Positions 15,033 through 21,706 of a DNA stretch of 35,738 nucleotides are shown here, piece by piece. The notes under the pieces are model-generated. The model saw only the letters and a program-made list of their open reading frames with translations. It did no database searches and had not been told where the DNA came from. The position numbers and the translations under genes were made by a program. Positions within the stretch are counted from its first letter, which is position 1; every line of letters begins with the position of its first letter. The stretch lies in the IMG/VR virus record IMGVR_UViG_3300037147_000039, positions 1-35,738 of that record. One strand, given 5' to 3'. This stretch comes from a virus.

Positions 15033-15766
15033 TCTTCTAATAAATGGTCAAGACTTGCTTTTGGGTTCACCAACCGGCTATATTGAACACGCCATTGCAG
15101 TGCGTTCGATATAGTCAAACGGCCTAATAACAGTTTGTGTGTGGCTATGAGTTCTTCGGCTATAGATCGTAATTCAGTGTGTTGACATCGGTCACAAATG
15201 TGGTCTGGTAAATCCTTGCTACGCATAAATTCAATCAATGATTCAGTTGTAACGTTTTTATAATCCAACAATTCCTTTAGCCCACATGTAATGTTGTAAT
15301 CTCCCGTGCGTTCTTTAGGAACAAAAAGTCCACGCCGAATCTTTAAAGTGCAGCTTTGGTTTTCAACATGATCTTTTTTCTCATACACAAAAATTCCAAG
15401 ATGATAACCAACTCCAAATATTTTCTCTCTTGCGTTATGGAAGGGAGTGGATGACTGTGGCTGAGAAATAGATGTAGACTTTATATCTGCTGGAAGCTCC
15501 GGGAGATCCAATCCAAGAGCCGCATTCCCACGAACAAATTCATACCGTTGCGCCAATTCATCCAAAAACAAGCATTCTATGTATGTGCCAATAGCTTTCC
15601 CATCGGTGACTCCAAATAATTCTATGGTCACGATTTCGGGTCGCTGAGCAAATTTCTGAATTTCTAAGGCGAGTGTTTCAACGGTTAGATTGGGCTTCTC
15701 ACTCAAACTCGTTTCCACTCCCCTTCTAGCAGGACGTAGAAGCGAAATTGTTCCGTAATCTGGCAT
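15029..15766 (-). CDS. Putative type II restriction endonuclease-like nuclease (PD-(D/E)xK)
   Basis: The 245-aa product has G-L-D87-L-P-E-L-P-A-D94-I-K96-S-T-S, a D-x(6)-D-x-K active site, followed by Q-P-Q-S-S-T-P-F and K-I-F-G-V-G-Y-H-L-G-I-F-V-Y-E-K. Glu64 in an upstream helix could be a further metal ligand. From memory, this block (D-I-K-x-T-S...Q-P-Q-S-S...G-L-G-Y...F-V-Y) is typical of a family of bacterial type II restriction enzymes. A C-D-R-C-Q-H cluster lies near 192-197. No methyltransferase is visible in the window. It is coupled to thyX by an ATGA overlap and has AAAGGA before its ATG. It may degrade host DNA or be a captured restriction gene. Confidence 0.65.
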   Translation of the reverse strand: MPDYGTISLLRPARRGVETSLSEKPNLTVETLALEIQKFAQRPEIVTIELFGVTDGKAIGTYIECLFLDELAQRYEFVRGNAALGLDLPELPADIKSTSISQPQSSTPFHNAREKIFGVGYHLGIFVYEKKDHVENQSCTLKIRRGLFVPKERTGDYNITCGLKELLDYKNVTTESLIEFMRSKDLPDHICDRCQHTELRSIAEELIATHKLLLGRLTISNALQWRVQYSRLVNPKASLDHLLEE

Positions 15767-15847
15767 GTTCCTTTCTTCGGCATCTCACCGAAGGGTAATT
15801 TTGAATTTGAGGCCGTAAAAGCCCTATAATTAGTTTAGCTCAAAATA

Positions 15848-16039
15848 CTATTTCGTCAAGTGATGATGAAATTCATCATGTCGCATTTTGAAAAGCTCAA
15901 TGGCCATCTCTGTGGCTTTGAGTTCGGCCCGTTCACGATCACGATGAAATTTAGACGAACCGATTATCTCAATGCTCAATTTGTTGCTGAGCCAGTCGGC
16001 TCGTCGGGTGAGTACTTCGATTGCTCTTTTGTATGTCAT
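15848..16039 (-). CDS. Small helical phage protein, 63 aa
   Basis: Not recognised. The product is almost wholly helical: Y-K-R-A-I-E-V-L-T-R-R-A-D-W-L-S-N-K, then D-R-E-R-A-E-L-K-A-T-E-M-A-I-E-L-F. Small proteins of this pattern occur in T4-like phages. The ATG comes only 2 nt after the T-tract of a terminator hairpin (16041-16079) and no Shine-Dalgarno is visible, so expression may depend on read-through or on the structured RNA upstream. Confidence 0.6.
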   Translation of the reverse strand: MTYKRAIEVLTRRADWLSNKLSIEIIGSSKFHRDRERAELKATEMAIELFKMRHDEFHHHLTK

Positions 16040-16040
16040 A

Positions 16041-16079
16041 TAAAAGAAAATGGTCCTGATGGTTCTCCACCAGGACCAT
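16041..16079 (-). terminator. Rho-independent terminator downstream of the structured RNA
   Basis: ATGGTCCTG (16071-16079, minus) pairs with CAGGACCAT (16050-16058): a 9-bp stem with an inner TGG/CCA pairing, followed by TTTTCTTTTA. The plus strand also has a short T-run beyond the stem (TATTTTTG), so it may act in both directions. Confidence 0.8.
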
Positions 16080-16085
16080 ATTTTT

Positions 16086-16159
16086 GCTCCGAAATCTCTG
16101 TGGTTCGGAGCGACCGTAAGGAGGGCACGACAGACCGTACTTTGTCGTATCCAGAGATT
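16086..16159 (-). ncRNA. Candidate structured RNA (pseudoknot) 3' of the HNH gene
   Basis: GCTCCGAA and TTCGGAGC (16104-16111 and 16086-16093) form an 8-bp hairpin. Seven bases of its 10-nt loop (16094-16100) are complementary to CAGAGAT at 16152-16158, giving a pseudoknot. A 6-bp hairpin ACGACA/TGTCGT (16127-16132 with 16143-16148) fills the connecting loop. The element starts at the HNH stop codon and is followed by a terminator, so on the minus strand it could be a small RNA or a leader controlling the 63-aa gene. I recognise no known riboswitch or ribozyme. Confidence 0.45.
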
Positions 16160-16619
16160 AACGAACGGAAGTGTAAGCTTCCCCGTTGACGATGCGAGCT
16201 ACCTGATGGCGGCTGGTGCCAGTGCGCTGTGCGATGTTGACATTGGTTTCGCCACGTGTCGCCAAATTGCGGATTTGACGAACTTGCGACACATTCAAAC
16301 TACCACGGTGGCGACGGACCAGGAACAAATTGCTTCCTGTGTTGTTAAACTTATTGCCGTCACGATGACGAACTTGAACGTTGGGGTTAAGGGCTTCTTG
16401 ACCATACTTCACGTATCCCAGAACCCGGCTGGTGCGAACACCATATTTCTTGGGGCCTTCCGGTGTTTGAATCCGGACGGAAATGCGAGGCTCGAACGTG
16501 TTGGAACCCACCACGTACCCGGCATCATTGTAAACATAACCTTTGCGAAGATTCACTTCGTAATTCTGGAGAATCTTGCGCACGGCAATTGCATTTGTTG
16601 TTACTTGCGACTTCTTCAT
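16158..16619 (-). CDS. HNH homing endonuclease-like protein with C-terminal HTH
   Basis: The 153-aa product has a Y-V-Y-N-D-A-G-Y-V segment, a beta-rich core, then V-R-H-R-D-G-N-K-F-N-N-T-G-S-N-L, which fits the H-x-D/N-G-x-x-x-N-N...N-L part of phage HNH endonucleases. The C-terminal 40 residues (V-R-Q-I-R-N-L-A...I-A-Q-R-T-G-T-S-R-H-Q-V-A-R-I) are a helix-turn-helix that would bind DNA. Free-standing HNH genes spread by homing. Its ATG overlaps the TGA of the 65-aa gene. A structured RNA follows immediately. Confidence 0.8.
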   Translation of the reverse strand: MKKSQVTTNAIAVRKILQNYEVNLRKGYVYNDAGYVVGSNTFEPRISVRIQTPEGPKKYGVRTSRVLGYVKYGQEALNPNVQVRHRDGNKFNNTGSNLFLVRRHRGSLNVSQVRQIRNLATRGETNVNIAQRTGTSRHQVARIVNGEAYTSVR

Positions 16620-16813
16620 CTTATGAACTTTTTGTCCTCAATATCTGCGTATTTGGTTTTAGAAACATAAGAATCGACTCTTTGGAAGGCGATTTCCTCT
16701 GTTTCAGCTACAGCATAAAGAGTTTTGTATTCGCCGGTAGGCTGAGATGCTTCCTTGATACTTGATAGTTCAATCTCAGGTACTTTGGCAAGTTTGAACT
16801 CAAAAACTGTCAT
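16616..16813 (-). CDS. Small hypothetical protein, 65 aa (paralogue of the next upstream gene)
   Basis: Function unknown. The core Y-K-T-L-Y-A-V-A-E-T-E-E-I-A-F-Q-R-V aligns with T-K-S-L-Y-T-L-A-N-S-Y-E-E-A-G-Q-R-F in the 82-aa protein at 16861-17109, so the two are probably duplicates. A candidate promoter with two overlapping TTGACA boxes lies just upstream. Confidence 0.65.
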   Translation of the reverse strand: MTVFEFKLAKVPEIELSSIKEASQPTGEYKTLYAVAETEEIAFQRVDSYVSKTKYADIEDKKFIR

Positions 16814-16828
16814 GACTCATACTATCAT

Positions 16829-16857
16829 TCATTACGAATCTGTCAAGTTTCTGTCAA
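16829..16857 (-). promoter_or_regulatory. Candidate early promoter (TTGACA-N17-TAATGA)
   Basis: -35 TTGACA at 16852-16857, 17-nt spacer, -10 TAATGA at 16829-16834. A second TTGACA (16841-16846) with TAGTAT 16 nt away is an alternative. Faces the 65-aa gene at 16813. Confidence 0.45.
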
Positions 16858-16862
16858 GTTTC
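16841..16862. repeat. 11-bp tandem direct repeat carrying duplicated -35 boxes
   Basis: TGTCAAGTTTC occurs twice in tandem, 16841-16851 and 16852-16862. Each copy contains TTGACA on the minus strand. It could be a duplicated promoter element or an operator. Confidence 0.7.
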
Positions 16863-17109
16863 AGGAGATGATTGCTCCATCTTCTATCTTGTCGAAGACT
16901 CTAGCCATCAATGTTTCTGGGCCATCGAACGGGCCTGCCAATTGACAAATCAAATGCTGATGGAACCTCTGGCCTGCTTCCTCATACGAGTTGGCTAAGG
17001 TATAAAGCGACTTCGTTTTACCTTGATAATCAATCTCGGTGACGTACAAATATCTCCGGTTCACTTCATAAAGAGCTTCACAGATTTGATGGATGATTTG
17101 ACTTTTCAC
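16861..17109 (-). CDS. Small hypothetical protein, 82 aa (GTG start)
   Basis: Function unknown; paralogous to the 65-aa protein at 16616-16813 through the L-Y-x-x-A...E-A-x-Q-R core. It adds an N-terminal helix (I-I-H-Q-I-C-E-A-L-Y-E-V) and a C-terminal A-R-V-F-D-K-I-E-D-G-A-I-I. The likely start is GTG 17109, 8 nt after the TAG of the upstream gene inside CTAGATACGAACGTG. Confidence 0.65.
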   Translation of the reverse strand: MKSQIIHQICEALYEVNRRYLYVTEIDYQGKTKSLYTLANSYEEAGQRFHQHLICQLAGPFDGPETLMARVFDKIEDGAIIS

Positions 17110-17117
17110 GTTCGTAT

Positions 17118-17639
17118 CTAGTCAAAATCAAAGTCTTCAGCTTCTTCTTCTTCGTCTTCATCATCCCAATCCAGTTCCAACGGCTCTCCGGTGACAATCT
17201 GTTCACACCACTTTTTTGCGTCTTCCAATCCAAAAAATGCATAGTTGGTAGATTCATCCCACTTTGGATTGCGAACCAAAACTAATTCTACCGTCGCAAG
17301 AAAGGGACCTTCAGTATCGCTGGGACAAGGGCATTCGACGATAGCAAGGATGCGCCCGGTCGGATGAATCAACCAATGCTCCATCCAAAAACGGGTTTCA
17401 TCTTCGTCTTTGATTTTGCGACGGCGATCCACCCATGTAAACTGGGTTGACCAATCAACAGGCAATTTTTTCTCCATTTTTGTGGGCTTCTTTTTGGGGT
17501 GGTCTATCCCCTTAAGTTGATGGTCAATCTCATCTCTACGTTCACAAAGCATTTTCAAAGCAGCCTCTCTTTCTCGTGGGGTTAGAGATTCTAGTTTTAA
17601 TTTCCCTTTCAGGAAAGCGTCCAAATCTTTTTTATTCAT
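17118..17639 (-). CDS. Hypothetical protein with acidic C-terminus, 173 aa
   Basis: Not recognised. The N-terminal 40 residues are helical (L-T-P-R-E-R-E-A-A-L-K-M-L), followed by a Lys-rich linker. A globular part contains W-S-T-Q-F-T-W-V-D-R-R-R and F-L-A-T-V-E-L-V-L-V-R-N-P. The tail is highly acidic (W-D-D-E-D-E-E-E-E-A-E-D). ATG 17639 is preferred over the GTG one codon earlier; it overlaps the end of the exonuclease gene by 8 nt. Its place between exonuclease and small early genes suggests an early role. Confidence 0.7.
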   Translation of the reverse strand: MNKKDLDAFLKGKLKLESLTPREREAALKMLCERRDEIDHQLKGIDHPKKKPTKMEKKLPVDWSTQFTWVDRRRKIKDEDETRFWMEHWLIHPTGRILAIVECPCPSDTEGPFLATVELVLVRNPKWDESTNYAFFGLEDAKKWCEQIVTGEPLELDWDDEDEEEEAEDFDFD

Positions 17640-18210
17640 CACCGGAATTGGTCTTTATCAAATGATGCAACACGAGTCCTTGTTGACGGGCGTCGTCAAG
17701 GGCATTGTGAGTGATGTATTGCTTCTCGCTCCAATGGGCCGGAAGAATACTACGCTCCGCTTCTGAATACGGAACATCAAAAACAGCAGCAATGTAGGTG
17801 CGAATATCTAGCGCCCGATGCTGCTTGAAAAGGTTCGTGATGGCGTCTTCTCCGCAAAATTTGTGAAGGTACCACCACAACAGGGCGGCGTCAAAGCAAG
17901 CTGGATTTGCAGCCAAGGTGTGTGCCTTAGGCAACTCATTAACCCAGTCATAGAAGCGCATCATCGTAACGACGGGTTCTACCTGAAGTTTACGAATTGC
18001 CATCCATTCGTCTTTTTGGCCTCTCCACCAGTGCATTGTGCTGTCACTGCGTTCGGAGCCGTACCATTCTTTCATGCAGCCGTAAAAGCTGCTAATTTCT
18101 TTTCCACCACGCCAAGCTACTGCTCCCAAAGCGATCACCGAGTGAACTCCTGGGATGAAGCCTGTCGTTTCAACGTCAAAACTGATAATTGTGTCTTTGT
18201 TATAGTCCAT
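17632..18210 (-). CDS. DEDDh 3'-5' exonuclease, DexA-like (paralogue 2)
   Basis: The 192-aa product has I-S-F-D-V-E-T-T-G (ExoI, residues 9-17), C-F-D-A-A-L-L-W-W-Y (ExoII) and I-T-H-N-A-L-D-D-A-R-Q-Q-G (ExoIII). S-T-M-H-W-W-R-G-Q corresponds to the W-W-K segment recalled from T4 DexA. It is clearly paralogous to the 237-aa protein at 2766-3479 but shorter, without the disordered C-terminal tail. It overlaps the primase gene by 11 nt, so it belongs to the replication operon. It probably trims single-stranded 3' ends. Confidence 0.88.
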   Translation of the reverse strand: MDYNKDTIISFDVETTGFIPGVHSVIALGAVAWRGGKEISSFYGCMKEWYGSERSDSTMHWWRGQKDEWMAIRKLQVEPVVTMMRFYDWVNELPKAHTLAANPACFDAALLWWYLHKFCGEDAITNLFKQHRALDIRTYIAAVFDVPYSEAERSILPAHWSEKQYITHNALDDARQQGLVLHHLIKTNSGDE

Positions 18211-19276
18211 GTCCTTTCTGGGAAATCGGCTTTTTATGGGGCCGTTTCCAATCCTGAAGTTTGGCTTTCGCCTCTAAACCGGTATAAGAATACCGATCAA
18301 TCGTGCTGCGAATTGTGTCCGGGGGATACCCGGCCAATACCATCGCATTGATGTCTTTTTCCTGAATCGTGTCGGGCCAAATACAAACTCGATACCCGTT
18401 ATCTATGGCTTTCGCAAGTTTGGTTCGGGTCTCTGTCTTGGTCGGTTCGTTGTCATAAACGATCACGACCTTATCTCTTGGCAAGCCCGATGGAATGTCG
18501 CTGCCAGCCATCGCCAAGCAATTGGGCAGGAACAAGCTGTCAAACGGGCCTTCGACAATGTAAATGCGCTGCCATGTAGCTCCCAGCCGGTTGATCCCAT
18601 ACGTCTTGGGAGCGTCTTCATATGCCTTTACAGTGATATAGCGAACCGTAGCGTTCGGGTCAAGCGTTCGGCCTTGAATCGCCATTACGTTGTTGCTGCG
18701 ATCTAAACAGGGAAGAATGATCCGTCCGTCGCCCGATCTCAAAGCAAACTCGTTGTTCGGTGAAACTTTGTCCACGAGAGCTTTGAAATCATCACACCAG
18801 AAGATTTGGCGATAAAATTGCTCTGGGATTTTACGACCTTCGATGTAGATGCGGGCCGGGTGATCCGGTCCCAAAGTCGCAATCGAAGGACACCCGACCA
18901 GGACGGAAGGCTTTACAGGCGAAGCATCAATTTTCTTTTTTACAACCTTGGCAACTTTTTTCTTGGGAGCGCCGCCATTCTCTTCTTTGAAGATTTCGAC
19001 GACATACTCTTTATGGAGTTCCGTGTCCATGTGTTGGATCAATTTTGCAAGCGGCATCGCTAGTCCACATTTGTGACATTTGAAAAGCAGACCATCCGTC
19101 GATGTTCCATCTTTGCCTTTGCCCCGGATGATGTAGCCACGGGCCTTCAGTTTGCTCTTTTTGGAGTCCCCGCAGATTGGGCACGAGAAGTTCCATAGAT
19201 AGTCACCCTTCCGCTTGAAGTTTCTGAGAAGGTGTGAGATACTATCTACGAACTTGGTATCGACGAACAGAGACAT
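18200..19276 (-). CDS. 61: DNA primase (T4 gp61-type, DnaG-like)
   Basis: The 358-aa product has an N-terminal zinc ribbon (C32-P-I-C35 and C67-H-K-C70) for template recognition. A linker (about 100-125) leads to a primase core with G-D-G-R-I-I-L-P-C near 182-190 and a TOPRIM domain: I-V-E242-G-P-F-D-S-L and V-I-V-Y-D275-N-E. Length and order match T4 gp61 (342 aa). It makes RNA primers with the gp41-type helicase encoded at 31033-32658. ATG 19276 is the only suitable start. A weak TTGACA box lies at 19313-19318. Confidence 0.9.
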   Translation of the reverse strand: MSLFVDTKFVDSISHLLRNFKRKGDYLWNFSCPICGDSKKSKLKARGYIIRGKGKDGTSTDGLLFKCHKCGLAMPLAKLIQHMDTELHKEYVVEIFKEENGGAPKKKVAKVVKKKIDASPVKPSVLVGCPSIATLGPDHPARIYIEGRKIPEQFYRQIFWCDDFKALVDKVSPNNEFALRSGDGRIILPCLDRSNNVMAIQGRTLDPNATVRYITVKAYEDAPKTYGINRLGATWQRIYIVEGPFDSLFLPNCLAMAGSDIPSGLPRDKVVIVYDNEPTKTETRTKLAKAIDNGYRVCIWPDTIQEKDINAMVLAGYPPDTIRSTIDRYSYTGLEAKAKLQDWKRPHKKPISQKGHGL

Positions 19277-19341
19277 GAAAGGTAACTACCATTTCAACAT
19301 GGATCTCTATTTTGTCAAGTAAATTAGATACATCTAACTTT

Positions 19342-20544
19342 TCAGGAAGTAAATGCGTTCTGGTATCGGCTTTCGGTTGGGTAGACTACGATTGTTGATA
19401 ATCGTCCAGCGATTCCGCCTACACCAGCTTTCGGACTGTTGACGTTCAAACTTACCTTTCGAGGTAGCTTGCCGGGGTGTGGCAACATCAAACTTAGCAA
19501 GCGTGGGCCATGTTGTGCCCATATTTTATATGCAGCGTTTGATCTAGAAGTCGCCTTCTCTTTCCATTGTTCAAAAACATCATTCATCTTTCCTGGGGGA
19601 TGTAACTCTTTGGGAAAGTAAGTCTTTGAAATGTAAACGGTGAACTCTATAAGTGGCTTTGGTGGTTGTCTTGTGTTCGTCTTCCACTTACCGCTATCGT
19701 CTCTTGATTGATCCTCATCTTCGTGCATCTCTTCCGCTTTGTTGACAAGAGCTTTTCCGTTTTCTGACCGATGTTCGGAATACGTGAGATGTGGAAACTG
19801 TTTCTTGGCGTGTCTTATCAACTCTGCCGCATGTCCTTGACGGCGATGATCCGGGTGGGTGTAGGCCGTCGAAACATGACCTTTGCCTTTCTCCCGGCTG
19901 ACAACCTGAACGGCAGCAATGGGATTTCCATGCCCGTCGTGTTTGACGAACCGATGGTTGCCCCATTCTTTTTTGGAATGAACTGAAACGGTCGGTGTCA
20001 AATGCCTGACCTTCTCATCCGGGGAACCGTACTGTGCACCGTGCTTGTGAAGGATGCTGGCCAGTTCTTCGTTGCTGCCTTCGTCTTCATGCATCTCTTC
20101 CGCTTTGTTCGAGTGTTGGAAGATTTTATCGCCGAACATGCGTGGGTCCACGGGCGGGCCGTTCATCAGTTTGAACTTTTTGCGAATTGGAACTCCAGGT
20201 TCACCGAAGTGGGAGCCTGCGGGGATGTTGGCACCGGGAATTTGACCCGATCCCATATTGTTCGTCGGTGCGCCCACACTGCTCACGCCAGCGCCGCCTT
20301 CTTCCTCGATCTCATCTTCGTTGATGCGCCAGTCCTCACCCTTGTGACCGCAATCGACGCATGTGCGAGATTCGCCGTCACGTTCTGTGAGATTGGGTGA
20401 CCCGCAGTTTCCGCACAGGCCAATGGAACCATCTTTCACGCCTTCGTGATAAGCTTTCCGGCAGTCGGCGATGGTTAGAAACCGGCCTTCCATCAAAGAG
20501 GCTGATTCGTTGATTTTTTTTCTGAATTCATAGAAAGTTTTCAT
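19342..20544 (-). CDS. Putative capsid-targeted protein: zinc ribbon + GNAT acetyltransferase domain
   Basis: The 400-aa product begins MKTFYEF...INE, close to the T4 capsid-targeting sequence. A zinc ribbon follows (C44-G-N-C47, C62-V-D-C65), then a Gly/Pro-rich linker. Residues about 155-265 are a GNAT-like domain with the acetyl-CoA loop Y-T-H-P-D-H-R-R-Q-G-H-A (motif A, R/Q-x-x-G-x-A). The domain is bounded by two copies of N-K-A-E-E-M-H-E-D-E (from 146 and 268). An unassigned C-terminal domain contains R-L-L-S-L-M-L-P-H-P-G-K-L-P. Inference: a packaged enzyme that could acetylate host proteins early in infection. The start overlaps the GIY-YIG stop (ATGA). Confidence 0.75.
   Translation of the reverse strand: MKTFYEFRKKINESASLMEGRFLTIADCRKAYHEGVKDGSIGLCGNCGSPNLTERDGESRTCVDCGHKGEDWRINEDEIEEEGGAGVSSVGAPTNNMGSGQIPGANIPAGSHFGEPGVPIRKKFKLMNGPPVDPRMFGDKIFQHSNKAEEMHEDEGSNEELASILHKHGAQYGSPDEKVRHLTPTVSVHSKKEWGNHRFVKHDGHGNPIAAVQVVSREKGKGHVSTAYTHPDHRRQGHAAELIRHAKKQFPHLTYSEHRSENGKALVNKAEEMHEDEDQSRDDSGKWKTNTRQPPKPLIEFTVYISKTYFPKELHPPGKMNDVFEQWKEKATSRSNAAYKIWAQHGPRLLSLMLPHPGKLPRKVSLNVNSPKAGVGGIAGRLSTIVVYPTESRYQNAFTS
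19718..19743. repeat. Direct repeat copy 1 flanking the GNAT domain
   Basis: This 26-bp segment is identical to 20084-20109 except for one base. Both copies are in frame and code N-K-A-E-E-M-H-E-D-E, 122 codons apart. Confidence 0.85.
20084..20109. repeat. Direct repeat copy 2 flanking the GNAT domain
   Basis: Partner of 19718-19743 (25 of 26 bases identical). The pair brackets the acetyltransferase domain and would allow its loss or gain by homologous recombination. Confidence 0.85.
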
Positions 20545-21137
20545 ACGTATCTAACCTTGAACCCGTGGCAGTGTGCCCGTTTACCTTGAGCTACATGACA
20601 CATTCGACCCTGATCCAATTGATGTTCGTTACAAAAAGATTTCAAATTTGTACTGAACTCCGATGTTCCATCAGGGTATGTAATCTGATACGATCTCCGT
20701 TTCAGATTTGCCATTTTCAAACGCATTTGTGAACTGCGTTTTTTCCCTACGGTCATTTCAGATAGATGCTGTTTTGTTTCTGAAGTATGCCTCCCCCAAG
20801 ATTTTCCTTTACGAGCAAGTGAAATCTTTTTACGGGTTGTATCGGAAATTGTAAAGTCTCGTTCACCGCCTGTTGTTAAGTTATACTTCAATTCATGCTG
20901 GGCAATCCAAAAATTTTCTCTTTCATTGGCTTCGGTTCGAGACAAACAGGTATCCAACACGACCGGCCCAACAAATGAATTTATTCCATGCTTTTGAATA
21001 GCTGCATGGAAATATGAACCATCACCCCGACGAGCCTCACTCAGATGACTAAGATGCCGCTTCCGCAGATTATTGGTTTGCCCGATATACACTTTTCCTG
21101 ATATATGAGTGTACTTATAGATTAGGTATGATGTCAT
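20541..21137 (-). CDS. GIY-YIG homing endonuclease (Seg-like)
   Basis: The 198-aa product has the GIY-YIG nuclease domain: Y-L-I-Y-K-Y-T...G-K-V-Y-I-G-Q-T-N-N-L-R-K-R-H at residues 4-28, with catalytic Tyr and Arg, and a downstream E-A-N-E-R-E-N-F-W-I. Then come NUMOD3-type segments (T-R-K-K-I-S-L-A-R-K-G, R-H-T-S-E-T-K-Q-H-L-S) and a C-terminal helix-turn-helix. This is the layout of T4 Seg and I-TevI relatives. It sits between two phage genes with ATGA overlaps at both ends, so it inserted without disturbing the operon. Confidence 0.92.
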   Translation of the reverse strand: MTSYLIYKYTHISGKVYIGQTNNLRKRHLSHLSEARRGDGSYFHAAIQKHGINSFVGPVVLDTCLSRTEANERENFWIAQHELKYNLTTGGERDFTISDTTRKKISLARKGKSWGRHTSETKQHLSEMTVGKKRSSQMRLKMANLKRRSYQITYPDGTSEFSTNLKSFCNEHQLDQGRMCHVAQGKRAHCHGFKVRYV

Positions 21138-21706
21138 ATTTCAACAATATCGTCCCTACTGACAACAATAGTCCTACCAGTTGTGGCGACCTTTACTTGG
21201 TAAACGTCCACACCCAGTACTCGGCTGACAGGCTTCAAATCATGAGAAGCCACAACCAACGTGCCTTTCTGAAGGGAATTCCCCTTCGTATCCAGCATAT
21301 TGTTATTTAGTTTGTAGTTGCCCTGAGACAGGGTATCTTCTGGTAAATATTGTTCTTTCAAGTAAGTAGCCTCCACAGCATTGTTTTCTTTCAAGTAGGT
21401 TATGAACGACCGTTCCAAAACCAAAATTCCTTCTTCGTCGCCCATTTCTTCACGGATCAGAAAGAGCGCCGCCGCATAGGTTCCGATCTTGGTAATGCCA
21501 CCTGGGATCTTTTCAATGAGCCGCTTGATGTTGAATACCAGCCGATCAAAGAGTGTGTATGCCGCTTGATCTTCAGTATTCAAATTCGTCTTGATCTTTT
21601 GGCCGTGATTGTCAATGATACTCCGCTTAAATGCGGTAGTTTCATCCCAAGGCGTCACAAGGGTCTTTATGAATCTGTATACGATATAAGCATCCAATGG
21701 TCCCAT
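21134..21706 (-). CDS. Conserved T4-like phage protein, 190 aa
   Basis: Function unknown. From memory, proteins with a similar N-terminal half (Y-R-F-I-K-T-L-V-T-P-W...A-F-K...G-I/I-I-D) and A-A-Y-T-L-F-D-R-L-V-F-N-I-K-R-L are common in T4-like cyanophages. Then follow a helix with I-G-T-Y-A-A-A-L-F-L-I-R-E-E and a C-terminal beta-rich part with T-L-V-V-A-S-H-D and V-Y-Q-V-K-V. The ATG directly abuts the stop of the 129-aa gene (TAAATG). A TAAATA inside the gene near 21304 appears to be chance. Confidence 0.8.
   Translation of the reverse strand: MGPLDAYIVYRFIKTLVTPWDETTAFKRSIIDNHGQKIKTNLNTEDQAAYTLFDRLVFNIKRLIEKIPGGITKIGTYAAALFLIREEMGDEEGILVLERSFITYLKENNAVEATYLKEQYLPEDTLSQGNYKLNNNMLDTKGNSLQKGTLVVASHDLKPVSRVLGVDVYQVKVATTGRTIVVSRDDIVEI

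Noticed and set aside
16051-16078. Hammerhead ribozyme core (CCTGATGG) in the hairpin region
   Set aside because: The conserved CUGANGA and GAAA core are not present; the sequence is explained by the terminator hairpin.
15860-16189. 109-aa plus-strand open frame
   Set aside because: It lies opposite the 63-aa gene, the terminator and the structured RNA, and its sequence resembles no protein pattern. It is most likely a shadow.
16841-16862. CRISPR-like repeat
   Set aside because: There are only two 11-bp copies without spacers. No CRISPR array was seen anywhere in the window.
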